This document shows positions 55,501-64,000 of a stretch of 64,000 bases of DNA, one piece after another. Within the stretch, counting starts at the first letter, position 1. The number at the start of each line of letters is the position of its first letter. The DNA comes from Branchiostoma floridae. Its lineage: Eukaryota; Chordata; Leptocardii; Amphioxiformes; Branchiostomatidae. Below the pieces are notes generated by a model that was not told the DNA's origin, searched no databases, and was given only the letters and a program-made list of their open reading frames with translations. The stretch is taken from positions 25,829,978 through 25,893,977 of the forward strand of contig NC_049979.1 in the NCBI RefSeq assembly GCF_000003815.2, in the 5' to 3' direction. The position numbers and the translations under genes are program-made.

Positions 55501-58500
55501 GCTCTTTACGCGATTCCCCAATAAATCTTAGACTTGCTAATCTCTGACTTCATTTCAACTCCCTCCCACCTTACTACAGGACTTCCTGTCTAAATTCTCA
55601 CTCTTGTATGCTGATGTCTTGTAGGTAGGTCTTCCTCCACCTCTCTCTCTCTGTCTGTCTCTGTCTTGTCTGTCTTGTCTCTACTACCGTATTTTCTCGA
55701 TTAAAGTATGCACTGCAAATAAAATACGCACCCCTGCTTTGGGGCATTGTTAAATGTAATACTGAAAAACTGAAGAAACTATGCACCCCTTCTTAACCAA
55801 TCTTGAACCAGATAAATTCAAATATATGATGACTTTTCATATTTTTGCATAAGTCAAGGAGTTCTTTACTCTGGCAATGTCTCTACACATTTGTGAATCG
55901 CCTACTGCAAGTTACAAAATTGCTCTGAATAGAAGAGATATTGTACATGAAAACAATTATGTAATAGTTTTGCACCACTTTACTCTATTTTAGGTCATTT
56001 TCCCATTTATCTGTACAATAACCTTAGATTAAATATGTACCCTGATCTTGCCGACAACTTAATGTGACTTTTGAATTTTGAAGAGTTTAACAAGTCCATA
56101 CTTTATTCGAGAAAATACAGTACAAAGTCCTAATTGCTTGCTTGCGTCCTGATCACTTTGCCACAATTGTGAACACCTGTAGCCACTATTGTTCTGAAAC
56201 GGGATGTAAACCAGACAGTCAGACAGCTGTCAATCAAGCAGGCCTGAACTCAAACATTGAGGAAACCACAATTGGGCCATACCAATTATATCTCTTGGTT
56301 AGTGATAATGATACTGAGTGTGTGAGTGTTTTTTCTCTGGTTAAAAAAAAATACATTGTATACAAATGTCATGTATTTTAAATTGGCATATCAAAATGTA
56401 AATAGAGTCTCAGATGAGATAGTACAGCTTTTGGAAAGAGTGTACCCATTGCGCATTCAAGCAGTTTCAAAGAGTAAATATGCAATTTTTTTCAGAGAGT
56501 AAATATGTGATACTGTTGTCAGTTCCAAGTTTATATGTTTATGTTCTATAATCATACCTAATATTACTTTCAAAATTTAATCTGATTACTATCACTGGAT
56601 GTTAAAATGACGTTGATTATTAACATGGTACTCGCAAGTGTTCATTGGAAGGCATTTCAGCACTTATGAATTATTGAAGTAACACAAGCTTAGCTTATAT
56701 CATATGTCCAAACTGCGTGACTGTATTTTACTCCCAGCAACATGGTGTACATGTACAAAATTGTACATGCAGGTTAAGACATCTTGTGCATTTTCTGTTG
56801 TTGTTGAGTATTCTAACTGGACTAGATGCACATTCAAGGGGACGAGGTGTGAGAGACGCTCGGCTGTTATAGCGACGGGAGAACCACAGATGGAGTGCCT
56901 CTTATCTCACAGGCATATATTTTAGGAAAAAATTCCCATTGTTTTTTATGATTGATAGGTCAAGATTCCAGCTGGGGTGACCCCACAGGAAATCACCAAT
57001 GGAACTCCCCCCAAGATTCTGGACCTCATGTGGGCAATTGTCTCACATTACCAGGTATACAAAACAATCTCTATGTTTTCATCACAGTACAATGGTCTGT
57101 ACAGACTTCCTGTTAGTCATCCCATTAAATGACAATGACAATGACAATGATCTTTATTGCATATTCTTGCCCAACTTGGGCTAAAGGCATTGTGTTGTAT
57201 AGCTAAAGTTCATATCATCTACAGAGTCTCTTCTCTCTTTTTAAAACTTGTGAAAACAAATTGAGAGATCTTCTCCAGTGTATTGTACTCTTTTGTCGAC
57301 ATTATGTAGCGGAACATTTCGTCCTTGCCTAAACATGCATATTCATGGTCTAGTTGTAGTGTACTTATTAAAACACATTCAGTACTGCTTCGTAGGAATT
57401 GAGTTAATTGACTGCACCTTAACCACTTCAGTCCGTTATTATGTTTTCCTCTGGTAGGGAAAAAATATTTTTAATTGTTTTTGATGGTGTGTTCTTTTTC
57501 TTTCTTTTGTGAGTAGCCAATCAGAGCTTAGGTCAGATATTAGCTATTCAGCAAATATGAGCAATATTTTTAATTGCACACAATACCATGGTTTATGTTA
57601 ATGCCCGAATGGTTATGTTAATAACATGGTTAAAAAAACAAGGATTTACTTAACTGTAACAGTTACTGTAAATATAGATTTGTTCATTAATGTTTATTGT
57701 AAAAAAAGTACTTCCTTTTTTAGCACAGTGTTGTGTTTTAGTGTCGACAACCATAATCCATCAGTACAGAATCACTTGAAACTTTGAAGTTTAAAGTTTA
57801 AGTTTTTTTTTTCATAGATTGAAGAGGTGGCCAAGATGTCCCGGAGGACTGTGAGCGGACTGAATGCGTCTATGGGAGATGACAGCATGTACGGTACCAT
57901 GCCTCGCACCAGCTCACAATCCACTACCCCTACCAAGGGGGGCAAGTTTGGGTAAGCAACATGTTCTTACTGTAACAATGGGGGTTCAAGTAGCGCAAAC
58001 CGACCATGCCAAATGCCTGTCAGGCTTTTGGCCAAATCAGTTACGCTGCTAGGTTTGTGATCTGATGGCCCGGGTTTGATTCCCGGGTTTGATTCCAGGA
58101 TCACTCAGGATATTTGTATATATTGTTTCTTTCTGTTCTACTCGCCCCTCTTGTCATTTCACTGGTTTACCGGGAATTGAACCCTGGCCTTGGCCTTACA
58201 GATCCCAAAAGATTGCCCACGTTTTGGCACGCAGACAGCACGCATTTGCACGTATGGCAGGTTGTGCCCTTAGCCTAAAACACCTATCACCTGTATGTTA
58301 CACTGCAGGTTTAGTGGAAGCTCCTCCAGCCTGCCCTCCCTGGGGAAGAGGAAGAAGAGTTCTCGTGACCAGAGCCCAGGTCCGAACAGGAAGAAGTCAG
58401 GCAAGGAGACCAAGGAAGCCCAGAAGATCCTGCTCAAGTGGTCACAGAATGCTGTTGATCGGTGAGAAGGCTGACCTTATAACGCCTGTAAAACTAGCCA

Positions 58501-61500
58501 CTGTTATTAATAGACAACATGTATGCCAAAAATCATGTGAAAAAAAGCATCAATTTATTCATTGACACCTGTGCCCATAACACAGAATGATACAGTATTG
58601 AATGCAAGCAGGGAAACTTTGGCAAATGTTTTGTGTGACCCACTCACGTGAGCACGCCTGGCGCTAGTTCCATGAGTTTACAATCATAACAATTTTGATA
58701 TAATTATAGGAAAGGAAATCACACACGCTTTATTATATATAATACAAATTTTGTTTCCAGAAACAACTCTAATATGATCTACCAAAGTTATAATTCCAAA
58801 CGTTTTGTGCCAAGTTAATATGCATGCTGGCTACAAACTCTTACACTTATTACTCAATTGGTGAACCAGGAAGATATTTTTGTCCAACTCTAGACGCGTT
58901 GTTGACGTGAAAGACTTCAGCAAGAGCTGGCGGAACGGCAAGGCCTTCAGTTCGCTGGTGCACACGATCCAACCTGACCTGGTCGACATGCCCCGCCTCT
59001 CCACGAAGAGCGCCTCCTCACGTATGGAGCACGCTTTCACCGCGGCCGAGAGGTTCCTGGGAATCCCTAAACTCATTGACTCAGAAGGTAAGAATAAAAC
59101 TAGAAAGGTAACATTTGCTAGCAACTGCAACATACAAAGTTACAATGCCATGTTAATAAATACAATTTCTAAGTGTAGAGTTCCAAAGTTGCAGTCATTG
59201 GTGTCAGTTTTCAAATGTGGCTATAAAATTTATGAAATTTGAAAGGGGTTCTCAAGTTGCAATTTTTCACCCATTTTTGGCTGTTAAGGTCACTTCCCAA
59301 CATTTTGCAAGACTGTTAAGACTAATAGCATTGCACACCTGTGCTCTTACACTTCAAAGAACAACATTAGTCCTCGACTGTTACCCGTCAAACTGGTTCC
59401 CTCAATGATGTCATTGAAACTGTTGGTCTATTGTGTTTAGCTTGACCTACCTGACCTCAGAGATGTGACTTGCTTGTCTGATTCTTCAAGTGTAGTTATA
59501 GCCATGCTTTGAGTAGCAACGTATGAAACTGTCTGACAGTTAGAAATGGCTGAATCTGATATGAAACCTAAATGGTTGTCAGTCAGTTGAGTCAACATGA
59601 TTGACATCTTAGAAGCGGATAAACATTTCTTCACTGACAGTGCTTAACTGTCCTTCAAGCATAATCCATCCACAACTGTGAGGAATCGATGACCTTGAAT
59701 TTTCGGTGACAACCTTTGTACACAGGGGAGTGCTACTGCTTGACCTTGTAGTAATTAGTGTTTGTGTATCTTCATGCATTACTTCCATACTGTTACATCT
59801 AGTATGTTTAGCATAGTTACATTGTATGTGTTAGTTGGCTGAATAGTTGTAGTGCTTGTGCAATCAAGGACACTAAAGTACAAAGCAGTTCTGACAACAT
59901 TCAACATTAATAAGTATTATCATATAGGCAGGCAACGTTGACCAATCATAAGATCCCATCTCTTATTGGTTCTGATGCATTAGCACAATGTGATTTAACA
60001 CCAGTCTGGTACCAGTGTTGAATTCATTAAACACCTGAGTGTTATACAATCAGAAGGAGAGGTCAAACATTGACCAATCAGAATAACACCCAGCAGGGAG
60101 GAATGATTACACCCAACATGGAGGAATGTTCATCTGTGCAGTAGAGAAGGTTTTGAAAAGATTTGTCATGCCAAGATTGCAATGTTACGACATTTTTTGT
60201 GGAAATTTAGGTTTCAAAATGAGATCTCCTTATGTACCAAACAAAATTTCACTCACTTGGTGGATTTATTCAGTCTATGGTTACGGCAAATGACCTTGCC
60301 CTATAACCATGACACCTCATACACCTCTGGGCGAGTCATTAACCTTTGTATTCAATGAGTAAAGATGTATGTACAAAATACTCAGTCACATTAATGGTTT
60401 AAACCTTTGTTTATTCATGAAAGCTCAAATCGGCCTGTAAGCCGCTTTTCATTGAGGTCATGAGGGAAGAGGCAGCTGGGTCAGACAAAGTATAACAGAG
60501 ATACAGTTTACTGGTGTTAGGGAACATCAAGATTTAAACTTTTCAAATCATATTACCAGTATTACTGGTCTCCTGTTGCAAGGGGATCAAATTAAATCAA
60601 TGACTTCACAGTGAGTATATCAAAACATCAAGATTTAAACTTTTCAAATCATATTACCAGTATTACTGGTCTCCTGTTGCAAGGGGATCAAATTAAATCA
60701 ATGACTTCACAGTGAGTATATCAAAACCATTTTGTTTCCACCCAATGTTTCAGACGTGGATGTGGACAGGCCCGATGGTCGGAGCGTGATGACCTACGTA
60801 TCCCTGTTTGCCCAAGCCTTCCCACAAGCCGGTGGCTGGACGGCCCCCACCCCTTCACAAAGGGTAAGACTTAAAAGTTACTCTTGATTTAAAAGTAGCT
60901 TTATAGCATTCTGTGAATCACATACAGATTACATTGCACTCAGCCAGCCCAGTCACACTATGCCTAGCCTGTTTTTTTCTTTCCTTTTGAAACTGTGAAA
61001 CATATCTGATAATTTTCCAATTGAAATATAATATAAATGCAAACATCCAGGCCAACATACAGTGACGGTTTATCATTTCTTGACAAGGGTTTTACGTGAA
61101 ATCCTTTGTCAGTAGTAAAACATTGCACTATTCACTCAGCTTCAGTTCAAATTGTGACAGTTATAAACTGTTATTTCTGGAGACTTCAACACTAATAAAA
61201 AGGCAGAAAGCCAAATTGTACTTGCTGTCATATGATATTTCTCCTGAGTGTGCAACTGTAGGACAAATAGAGCTGCTGCTATTAAACATTGTATTAAGGA
61301 TAATCACTGATTTACATGGACTCTATTTTGAGGCAGTTTGTTAGATTGAGGTTAACTGCTAGACCCTTTGACCACAGGATGTGCGGTACCTTGGACTTGG
61401 CAGCGGCAACACCTCGTCATTCCGACGTGCAGGCAGCGCTAGGGGGACGTACGGTTCCTCCAGCGGTGGTGGGGGGGCCTACGTTTCCACCAGCGGTGGT

Positions 61501-63926
61501 GGTGGGGCTTACAGCGTCGGGGGTGGAGACAACCCCTCCGTGTCCGTCACAGAGTTCCAGTCTACCAGGACGACCGAGGTGACCAGCTACGAGCAGAACA
61601 CTCAGCTGTCCAGCTACGAGCAGAGTTCACAGTTGGCTGCAGAGGACAGCTACAGGACCAGCGATGTAAGAACACCATACTGTGTCAATTATATAACAGT
61701 TGGGCTTGTATCAAGGATTACCCTGGGAGCCAGACAGGACCGGGTAGCTTAGCAATATTGCTGACGAGTTTTGTTTGGGGAGCCAAGGCAGTCAGCCCGC
61801 CGACCTCACATTAGCGCTCCGGGGGAGTTTAAGCCCGAAGGAGTTATCGCTACTAATCGGGCTTAAACTCCCCGGGGCGCTGATAGGAGCAAAGCGGGCA
61901 TGACTGTCTTGGGCTACCGAATAAACTGTCCAAGCTGCCCGACCCCGGATGGCCCCCGGGCCCAGGGTAATCAAGGATCAAGTTACTAAGATAGAATGAA
62001 GATTTTCACTATAATCAACAGTCAGGTAGTTGTGTGAAAATTAATTTTTGTCAGCAGTGATTAGTTTTTGACATAAAAACAAGGACAATTAGGAGAACAT
62101 TTTAGTTGGTTCATTGCATAATGATTATGAAGAGAAATGACTAAAATGATGTAAACAAAATCTTGTGTATAAAGCTTATATATCTGAGACTTTTCCTTGT
62201 TTAACAATGGAAGAGTACTAGCACAAAGTTGTATATGGTTCACTTTAAATGACCAGACTTGTAAATGTGTGTAGAAAATGAAAAAAAGTAGCTTATCTTT
62301 AGCCTTTATAACTAGAGCCTAGCCTATATTGTATTGTAGTGTAATGTTGCATGTCATAAATTTTCCTCACTTTTTTTCTTTCACAGCAACTTTTAAGACC
62401 ATGTTTGCATTGGAATACAATGTATACTCATTATATGATACAAGTCATGTCTTTTTACAATATCCCTACCAAGAGGAAGTAAAAGAAAGCACTGTTACTG
62501 TATCCAACTTCATAATTCAATTCAAAATAACTTCATCTGAAATCGACCTGTATTTAGGAGAATACTGAATCAAAGGATCCTTGCATCCGCTCCAACTTTC
62601 GTTAAATGTGCTTCCTCGTATCCCCAGGTTACGTCCGATTCCCTCTACGATGATGTGATGAATGAGGTAACTGACAAACTTTCAAACTTGACTGACAGAG
62701 TTTGGCACTCTGACATCCTGGGCCCTCTGAATATGAATATTACTACTTTCTGCATGACAATAATGTCCATTCATTCCTCCAACACGTATAATACTTTATT
62801 ATGTCACCACTGTTCTGTTACTATCGCAGTTTGGAGTCTGTTAGCTGCTGTAAGATGATGGGTGTTATTGCTTTTCTGTAATTCGGCACTTCATAGATCT
62901 ATCTTCAATCTATTATTTGCTGTTCTGTACAGCATGTGAAGCTATCCTGTTGCATGTGTGGCATAAGGTGATTATGGTTACTGAGAACATCTTCATTTTG
63001 CATTGGTGATGGTCATTCATTTGTTAGATCATGTTAGATGAAAAATTAATATGCTTTTAAGAATTATGTTCAGCTGGGAGTTCAGTATCTCAACATAGGA
63101 CATAGGTGCTTAACAGCATTCCAGTCTGTTATAGTTGTCTTTGCTGTTAGAATATGCTGTTTAGCATTCCTTTTTTTCATCAAAGTCTGTTGTATGCACT
63201 GTTCTTTAATAAGTCCCTGCTGGTTTCCATATGACATTTTGCACATAAAAGGCTTGATAGGCAGGTGACTATAGCTGCCATAAACACCTTTCTTTCAGGA
63301 CACTAGTTGCAAGAGACAATCATGTCCAATAGCATCAAGAGCATTATTATAAAATTAGAGGCCAAAAAAGGAATCGAAACTAATGAGAAACCTGCAAATT
63401 TTATGACAGGCAGGGAATGTCAAAAGGTTTTTCTTTCATCCCAGGGAAAGTCATAAACCCTACACATTAACAGTTCTAAAACTGTAGTCTGAAGGGACCT
63501 TCAGTTACCTATTTACGTAAGTGTCAGGAGATGACCTGTATCCCTTAATTTCTACATTAGGTGGGAGCTGGCGGAACCTTTTCTGGACAGCGGTTCAAGA
63601 CTGATGTCGTGATGAACGGATCCGGACAAGAGATGCAGAGCGCCTCCAACCACCTGGATGTTCAAGTGGGGAGCTTCCGCGGTGAATCTGCGGCCGGCAA
63701 GGGCGGCAGGTATTCTGGAGAGTTCAGTCAGCAGAGCTCACAGCAGACGTCCAAGGGAGGAGGCTATGGTGGAGAGTATGAGCAGAGTTCAGCTCAGGTG
63801 TTCACATACGACAACAAGGGCGGACAGTCCCAGTCCACATCTGTCCGCTCGTCTGCCCTGATGGAAGATGGCTCCTCCCCCACTGTCGTCATGGCCAATA
63901 AAGGAGACATGTCACCAATCCGTGTG
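43447..63926 (+). CDS. SYNE: Nesprin (SYNE1/2)-like gene, actin-binding N-terminal part
   Basis: Thirteen exons (43447-43537, 50936-51063, 52488-52583, 54015-54047, 54720-54803, 56959-57054, 57818-57951, 58309-58461, 58894-59087, 60754-60863, 61378-61665, 62628-62666, 63561-63926) join with consistent phases into 604 codons that run off the window. Nesprins anchor nuclei to the cytoskeleton: N-terminal CH domains bind F-actin, spectrin repeats form a rod, and a KASH tail sits in the outer nuclear envelope. Seen here: CH1 (residues ~58-182, CFTNWANSYLAKRNPP, LFEEMKDGINLLYLLEVLSG), a Ser/Lys-rich linker, and CH2 (~256-368, ILLKWSQNAV, VKDFSKSWRNGKAFSSLVHT, DVDVDRPDGRSVMTYVSLFA). CH2 wording and the long linker favour nesprin over spectrin, plectin or dystonin; calmin is the main alternative. 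After CH2 comes a Gly/Ser/Gln-rich stretch unlike vertebrate nesprins. Confidence 0.88.
43538..45792. other. Intron 1 (part), nothing recognised
   Basis: AT-rich with no exon, repeat or terminal-repeat structure that I could support. Confidence 0.4.
45793..46331. mobile_element. Mariner-like MITE with ~55-bp inverted ends and TA duplication
   Basis: The left end TGAGGGGTGATCAATAAGTT + ctcagcctcacc + AATAATAAGCACAACTCAGA is mirrored by CTTATTATTTCTAGGTGAGG + ccgagaacttacccttcg at the right. TA flanks both sides (45791-45792, 46332-46333). It is 539 bp with no transposase. The termini and TA target fit the mariner superfamily. Confidence 0.85.
46740..47030. mobile_element. Foldback element with nested inverted repeats
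   Basis: The outer arms (agactctttttacacaacc / caatggttgcataaaaagagt) enclose inner perfect 20-bp arms AACCATTGCTTTATTTCCAC (46907-46926) and GTGGAAATAAAGCAATGGTT (46989-47008). It is non-coding. Confidence 0.65.
47031..48783. other. Intron 1 (part), nothing confident
   Basis: AT-rich. Related phrases at 47.95-47.99 kb (gacaaaggtgtggtatttta ... cacaaaaggct) and 48.48-48.52 kb (gacagaggtgtggcgtttca ... cacaaaaggct) suggest an old local duplication. The 138-codon minus-strand frame at 48.3-48.7 kb has no recognisable domain. Confidence 0.4.
48784..49245. mobile_element. Pogo/Tigger-like MITE (medium form) with damaged right end
   Basis: It starts CAGTCAAACCTGTATTAGCG after TA (48782-48783) and ends GTGGCCGCGACTG before TA (49246-49247). 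The right end lacks about 13 bp (tatagacaggttt) present in the 28.75-kb copy. The interior (48.98-49.15 kb) is the repeat also seen at 16.57 kb, unlike the interior of the 28.75-kb copy. Confidence 0.82.
49374..49450. repeat. Perfect 38-bp palindrome with a 1-nt centre
   Basis: Left arm 49374-49411 (ACCATAAACTAACAACTCTG ... GATCCAGTT) and right arm 49413-49450 (AACTGGATC ... CAGAGTTGTTAGTTTATGGT) are exact reverse complements separated by a single C. RNA or single-stranded DNA would form an almost loopless hairpin. Confidence 0.95.
49756..50024. mobile_element. Small MITE with ~38-bp inverted ends
   Basis: CTAAAGGTGCACTCTCACTG + cacttgtgtcac (49763-49794) and its near-exact inverse GTGACACAAGTGCAGTGAGA + ctgcacctttag (49986-50017) differ at one base. 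The flanks (aagcat / atgctt) extend the symmetry. It is about 250 bp and non-coding. Confidence 0.78.
50936..51063 (+). CDS. SYNE: Nesprin-like exon 2 (start of CH1)
   Basis: Bounded by ctgcccatag and AAG|gtaaag; phase 1 in, phase 0 out. It encodes the acidic lead-in (LLMTVDLKDDQMVQ) and the first CH1 helix (KCFTNWANSYLAK). This is the exon shared by both alternative first exons. Confidence 0.9.
51612..51790 (-). mobile_element. LINE-like 3' end fragment, copy 1
   Basis: gtttgaacctttatttattc ... ccacttttcattgaggtcac ... tataacagagatacag is repeated at 60.40-60.51 kb. Read on the minus strand it ends in aataaataaagg, as LINE 3' ends do. No coding remnant was recognised. Confidence 0.55.
52310..52355 (+). 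mobile_element. LINE 3' tail with (CATTGT)n
   Basis: atcaataaaacttcattgtc + attgtcaataaag looks like a poly(A) signal followed by a (CATTGT)n tail. The same tail in reverse is at 57.12 kb. The body upstream is not recognisable. Confidence 0.4.
52488..52583 (+). CDS. SYNE: Nesprin-like exon 3 (CH1 core)
   Basis: Bounded by gttacag and CTG|gtatgt, phase 0/0, 32 codons: RNPPVTIFNLFEEMKDGINL then LYLLEVLSGEEL. It holds the conserved DG-x-x-L-x-x-LLE-x-LSG core of CH1. Confidence 0.92.
52584..54014. other. Intron 3, nothing recognised
   Basis: AT-rich intron with no repeat boundaries or exon signals that I could support. Confidence 0.4.
54015..54047 (+). CDS. SYNE: Nesprin-like exon 4 (33-nt micro-exon)
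   Basis: ctgtctcttag|GTGCCAGAC...GTCCAG|gtaatt, 11 codons (VPDKDTGTGVQ), phase 0/0. Skipping it would keep the frame, so it may be alternatively spliced. It lies in the loop after the CH1 LSGEEL segment. Confidence 0.75.
54199..54415. mobile_element. Pogo/Tigger-like MITE (short form)
   Basis: It starts CAGTCAAATCAACCTGTATA and ends AATATAGGCTTGACTG, flanked by TA on both sides (54197-54198, 54416-54417). At 217 bp the interior is subterminal sequence of the longer copies, inverted: GCAGTGTTTCTGTATCTACG corresponds to their left interior. Confidence 0.85.
54720..54803 (+). CDS. SYNE: Nesprin-like exon 5 (CH1)
   Basis: ccgcaccacag and GGG|gtaagt, 28 codons (AVRKGRDMTLSDKVTNAKAS then LAYLEDNG), phase 0/0; CH1 helix preceding the last strand. 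Confidence 0.9.
54804..55686. other. Intron 5 (part), nothing recognised
   Basis: AT-rich; a (CTCT/CTGT)n-like stretch is at 55640-55680. No exon is supported. Confidence 0.4.
55687..56120. mobile_element. MITE with CCGTATTTTCTCGA ends and TA duplication
   Basis: Left CCGTATTTTCTCGATTAAAG + tatg and right catactttattcgagaaaatacag are inverted, with TA on each side (55685-55686, 56121-56122). It is 434 bp and non-coding; a Tc1/mariner-type target. Confidence 0.85.
56959..57054 (+). CDS. SYNE: Nesprin-like exon 6 (end of CH1)
   Basis: gattgatag and CAG|gtatac, 32 codons (VKIPAGVTPQEITNGTPPKI then LDLMWAIVSHYQ), phase 0/0. It contains the conserved ILDLMW-x-I-x-x-YQ end of CH1. Confidence 0.92.
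57120..57185 (-). mobile_element. LINE 3' tail with (ATTGTC)n, minus orientation
   Basis: gacaatgacaatgacaatga + tctttattgcatattcttg: on the minus strand, aataaagatca followed by three ttgtca units. This is a typical 3' end of a heavily truncated LINE. Confidence 0.5.
57440..57570. repeat. Dispersed repeat, second copy
   Basis: TTATGTTTTCCTCTGGTAGG ... GTGTGTTCTTTTTCTTTCTT ... GCCAATCAGAGCTTAG parallels 35.91-36.05 kb. Confidence 0.6.
57818..57951 (+). CDS. SYNE: Nesprin-like exon 7 (start of CH1-CH2 linker)
   Basis: tttcatag and TTTGG|gtaagc, phase 0 in and 2 out. It starts IEEVAKMSRRTVSGLNAS and becomes Ser/Thr-rich (MPRTSSQSTTPTKGGK). Confidence 0.9.
58309..58461 (+). CDS. SYNE: Nesprin-like exon 8 (linker and CH2 start)
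   Basis: cactgcag and GATCG|gtgaga, phase 2/2. A Ser-rich and Lys-rich linker (SLPSLGKRKKSSRDQ, PGPNRKKSGKE) leads into the CH2 helix AQKILLKWSQNAVD. Confidence 0.9.
58894..59087 (+). CDS. SYNE: Nesprin-like exon 9 (CH2 core)
   Basis: caactctag and GAAG|gtaaga, phase 2 in and 1 out: RRVVDVKDFSKSWRNGKAFS, SLVHTIQPDLVDM, EHAFTAAERFLGIPKL. It is the most conserved part of CH2. Confidence 0.93.
59088..60404. other. Intron 9 (part), nothing recognised
   Basis: AT-rich intron without exon signals. Two short 'gaccaatcagaa' phrases near 60.0-60.1 kb are not interpretable. Confidence 0.4.
60405..60524 (-). mobile_element. LINE-like 3' end fragment, copy 2
   Basis: gtttaaacctttgtttattc ... gccgcttttcattgaggtca ... 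tataacagagatacag parallels 51.61-51.72 kb. Confidence 0.55.
60525..60726. repeat. Exact 101-bp tandem duplication
   Basis: CATCAAGATTTAAACTTTTC ... CAGTGAGTATATCAAAA is present twice, with period 101 and no difference seen. It ends 27 bp before exon 10, so it lies next to the branch-point region. Confidence 0.95.
60754..60863 (+). CDS. SYNE: Nesprin-like exon 10 (end of CH2)
   Basis: atgtttcag and AGG|gtaaga, phase 1 in and 0 out: DVDVDRPDGRSVMTYVSLFA then QAFPQAGG. The DVDV-x-(K/R)PD-x-x-S-(I/V)MTYV motif closes CH2. Confidence 0.93.
61378..61665 (+). CDS. SYNE: Nesprin-like exon 11 (Gly/Ser-rich region)
   Basis: gaccacag and GAT|gtaaga, 96 codons, phase 0/0. Low complexity: GTYGSSSGGGGAYVSTSGGG then GAYSVGG, a direct repeat of about ten residues, followed by paired SYEQ-x-(T/S)QL motifs. 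The GC-rich codons contrast with flanking introns. Confidence 0.88.
61718..61970. mobile_element. MITE with 7-8 bp target duplication and strong internal hairpin
   Basis: The ends TTACCCTGGGAGCC and GGGCCCAGGGTAA are inverted, and tcaagga(t) lies on both sides (61711 and 61971). Inside, GCGCTCCGGGGGAGTTTAAG + cccg and CGGGCTTAAACTCCCCGGGG + cgc form a 24-bp hairpin around about 18 nt. It is 253 bp and GC-rich; an 8-bp duplication would fit hAT-type elements. Confidence 0.85.
61971..62627. other. Intron 11 remainder, nothing recognised
   Basis: AT-rich intron; short frames only. Confidence 0.4.
62628..62666 (+). CDS. SYNE: Nesprin-like exon 12 (39-nt micro-exon)
   Basis: tatccccag and GAG|gtaact, 13 codons (VTSDSLYDDVMNE), phase 0/0. 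Frame-neutral, so optional inclusion is possible. Confidence 0.72.
62667..63560. other. Intron 12, nothing recognised
   Basis: AT-rich; no repeat ends or exon signals found. Confidence 0.4.
63561..63926 (+). CDS. SYNE: Nesprin-like exon 13 (Gly/Ser/Gln-rich region)
   Basis: tctacattag and GTG|gtaagg, 122 codons, phase 0/0. Repetitive low-complexity sequence: GRYSGEFSQQSSQQTSKGGG, YGGEYEQSSAQVFTYDNKGG. It is open throughout and continues the style of exon 11. The gene runs off the right edge. Confidence 0.87.
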
Positions 63927-64000
63927 GTAAGGATCAGTGTTTCAACATTGCCTGGGAATTTCTGAAGAAAAAAATTGGAATAACTTACTTCTAGATACCT

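Noticed and set aside
58040-58110. tRNA-like B box (GGTTTGATTCCCGG) near exon 7
   Set aside because: Possible old SINE trace, but no A box at proper spacing and no body; too weak to annotate.

Overview
This is an intron-rich animal nuclear sequence. I infer an invertebrate deuterostome, most likely a cephalochordate (amphioxus, Branchiostoma). The grounds are short exons in long introns, a nesprin-type actin-binding gene, an STS-type sulfatase, a C-type lectin exon, very dense minisatellites and foldback/MITE elements, and a LINE carrying a 2A-like motif next to a PHD-like finger. No species-level identification was possible by reading alone.

Layout. 0-1.8 kb: the last two coding exons and 3' UTR of a steryl-sulfatase-like gene (+). 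1.8-3.7 kb: two minisatellite arrays. 3.7-7.7 kb: two foldback elements, one C-type lectin domain exon (-) and two more tandem arrays. 8.4-15.0 kb: a tandem segmental duplication of about 1.1 kb. Its second copy is split by a nearly complete 4.04-kb CR1/L2-group LINE with an uninterrupted ORF. 15-21.5 kb: no confident gene; a third copy of a long-armed foldback family lies at 18.3-19.0 kb. 21.5-29.9 kb: a promoter-like CpG/YY1 site, a non-coding first exon and a weakly supported small gene (+) whose best frame resembles half of a death-effector fold. Several MITEs, a SINE and a 158-bp tandem repeat surround it. 30.3-30.5 kb: a broken protein-kinase fragment (-). 30.6-38.5 kb: DNA-transposon remnants and LINE debris.

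34.1 kb to the right edge: the 5' part of a nesprin (SYNE1/2)-like gene (+). It has two alternative first coding exons, at 34.15 kb and 43.45 kb. Both end in phase 1, so either can join the shared exon at 50.94 kb. Twelve shared exons then encode a calponin-homology pair (CH1, Ser-rich linker, CH2) and a Gly/Ser/Gln-rich tail that runs past CH2. The gene continues beyond the window, where spectrin repeats and a KASH tail would be expected. Its introns are full of MITEs with visible target-site duplications.

The genes do not form a functional cluster. The main interest lies in the mobile-element content: foldback families with about 300-bp arms, a pogo-like family in three sizes, a 38-bp perfect palindrome and a LINE with its empty-site paralogue in the same window. 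The second point of interest is the two-promoter structure of the nesprin gene.
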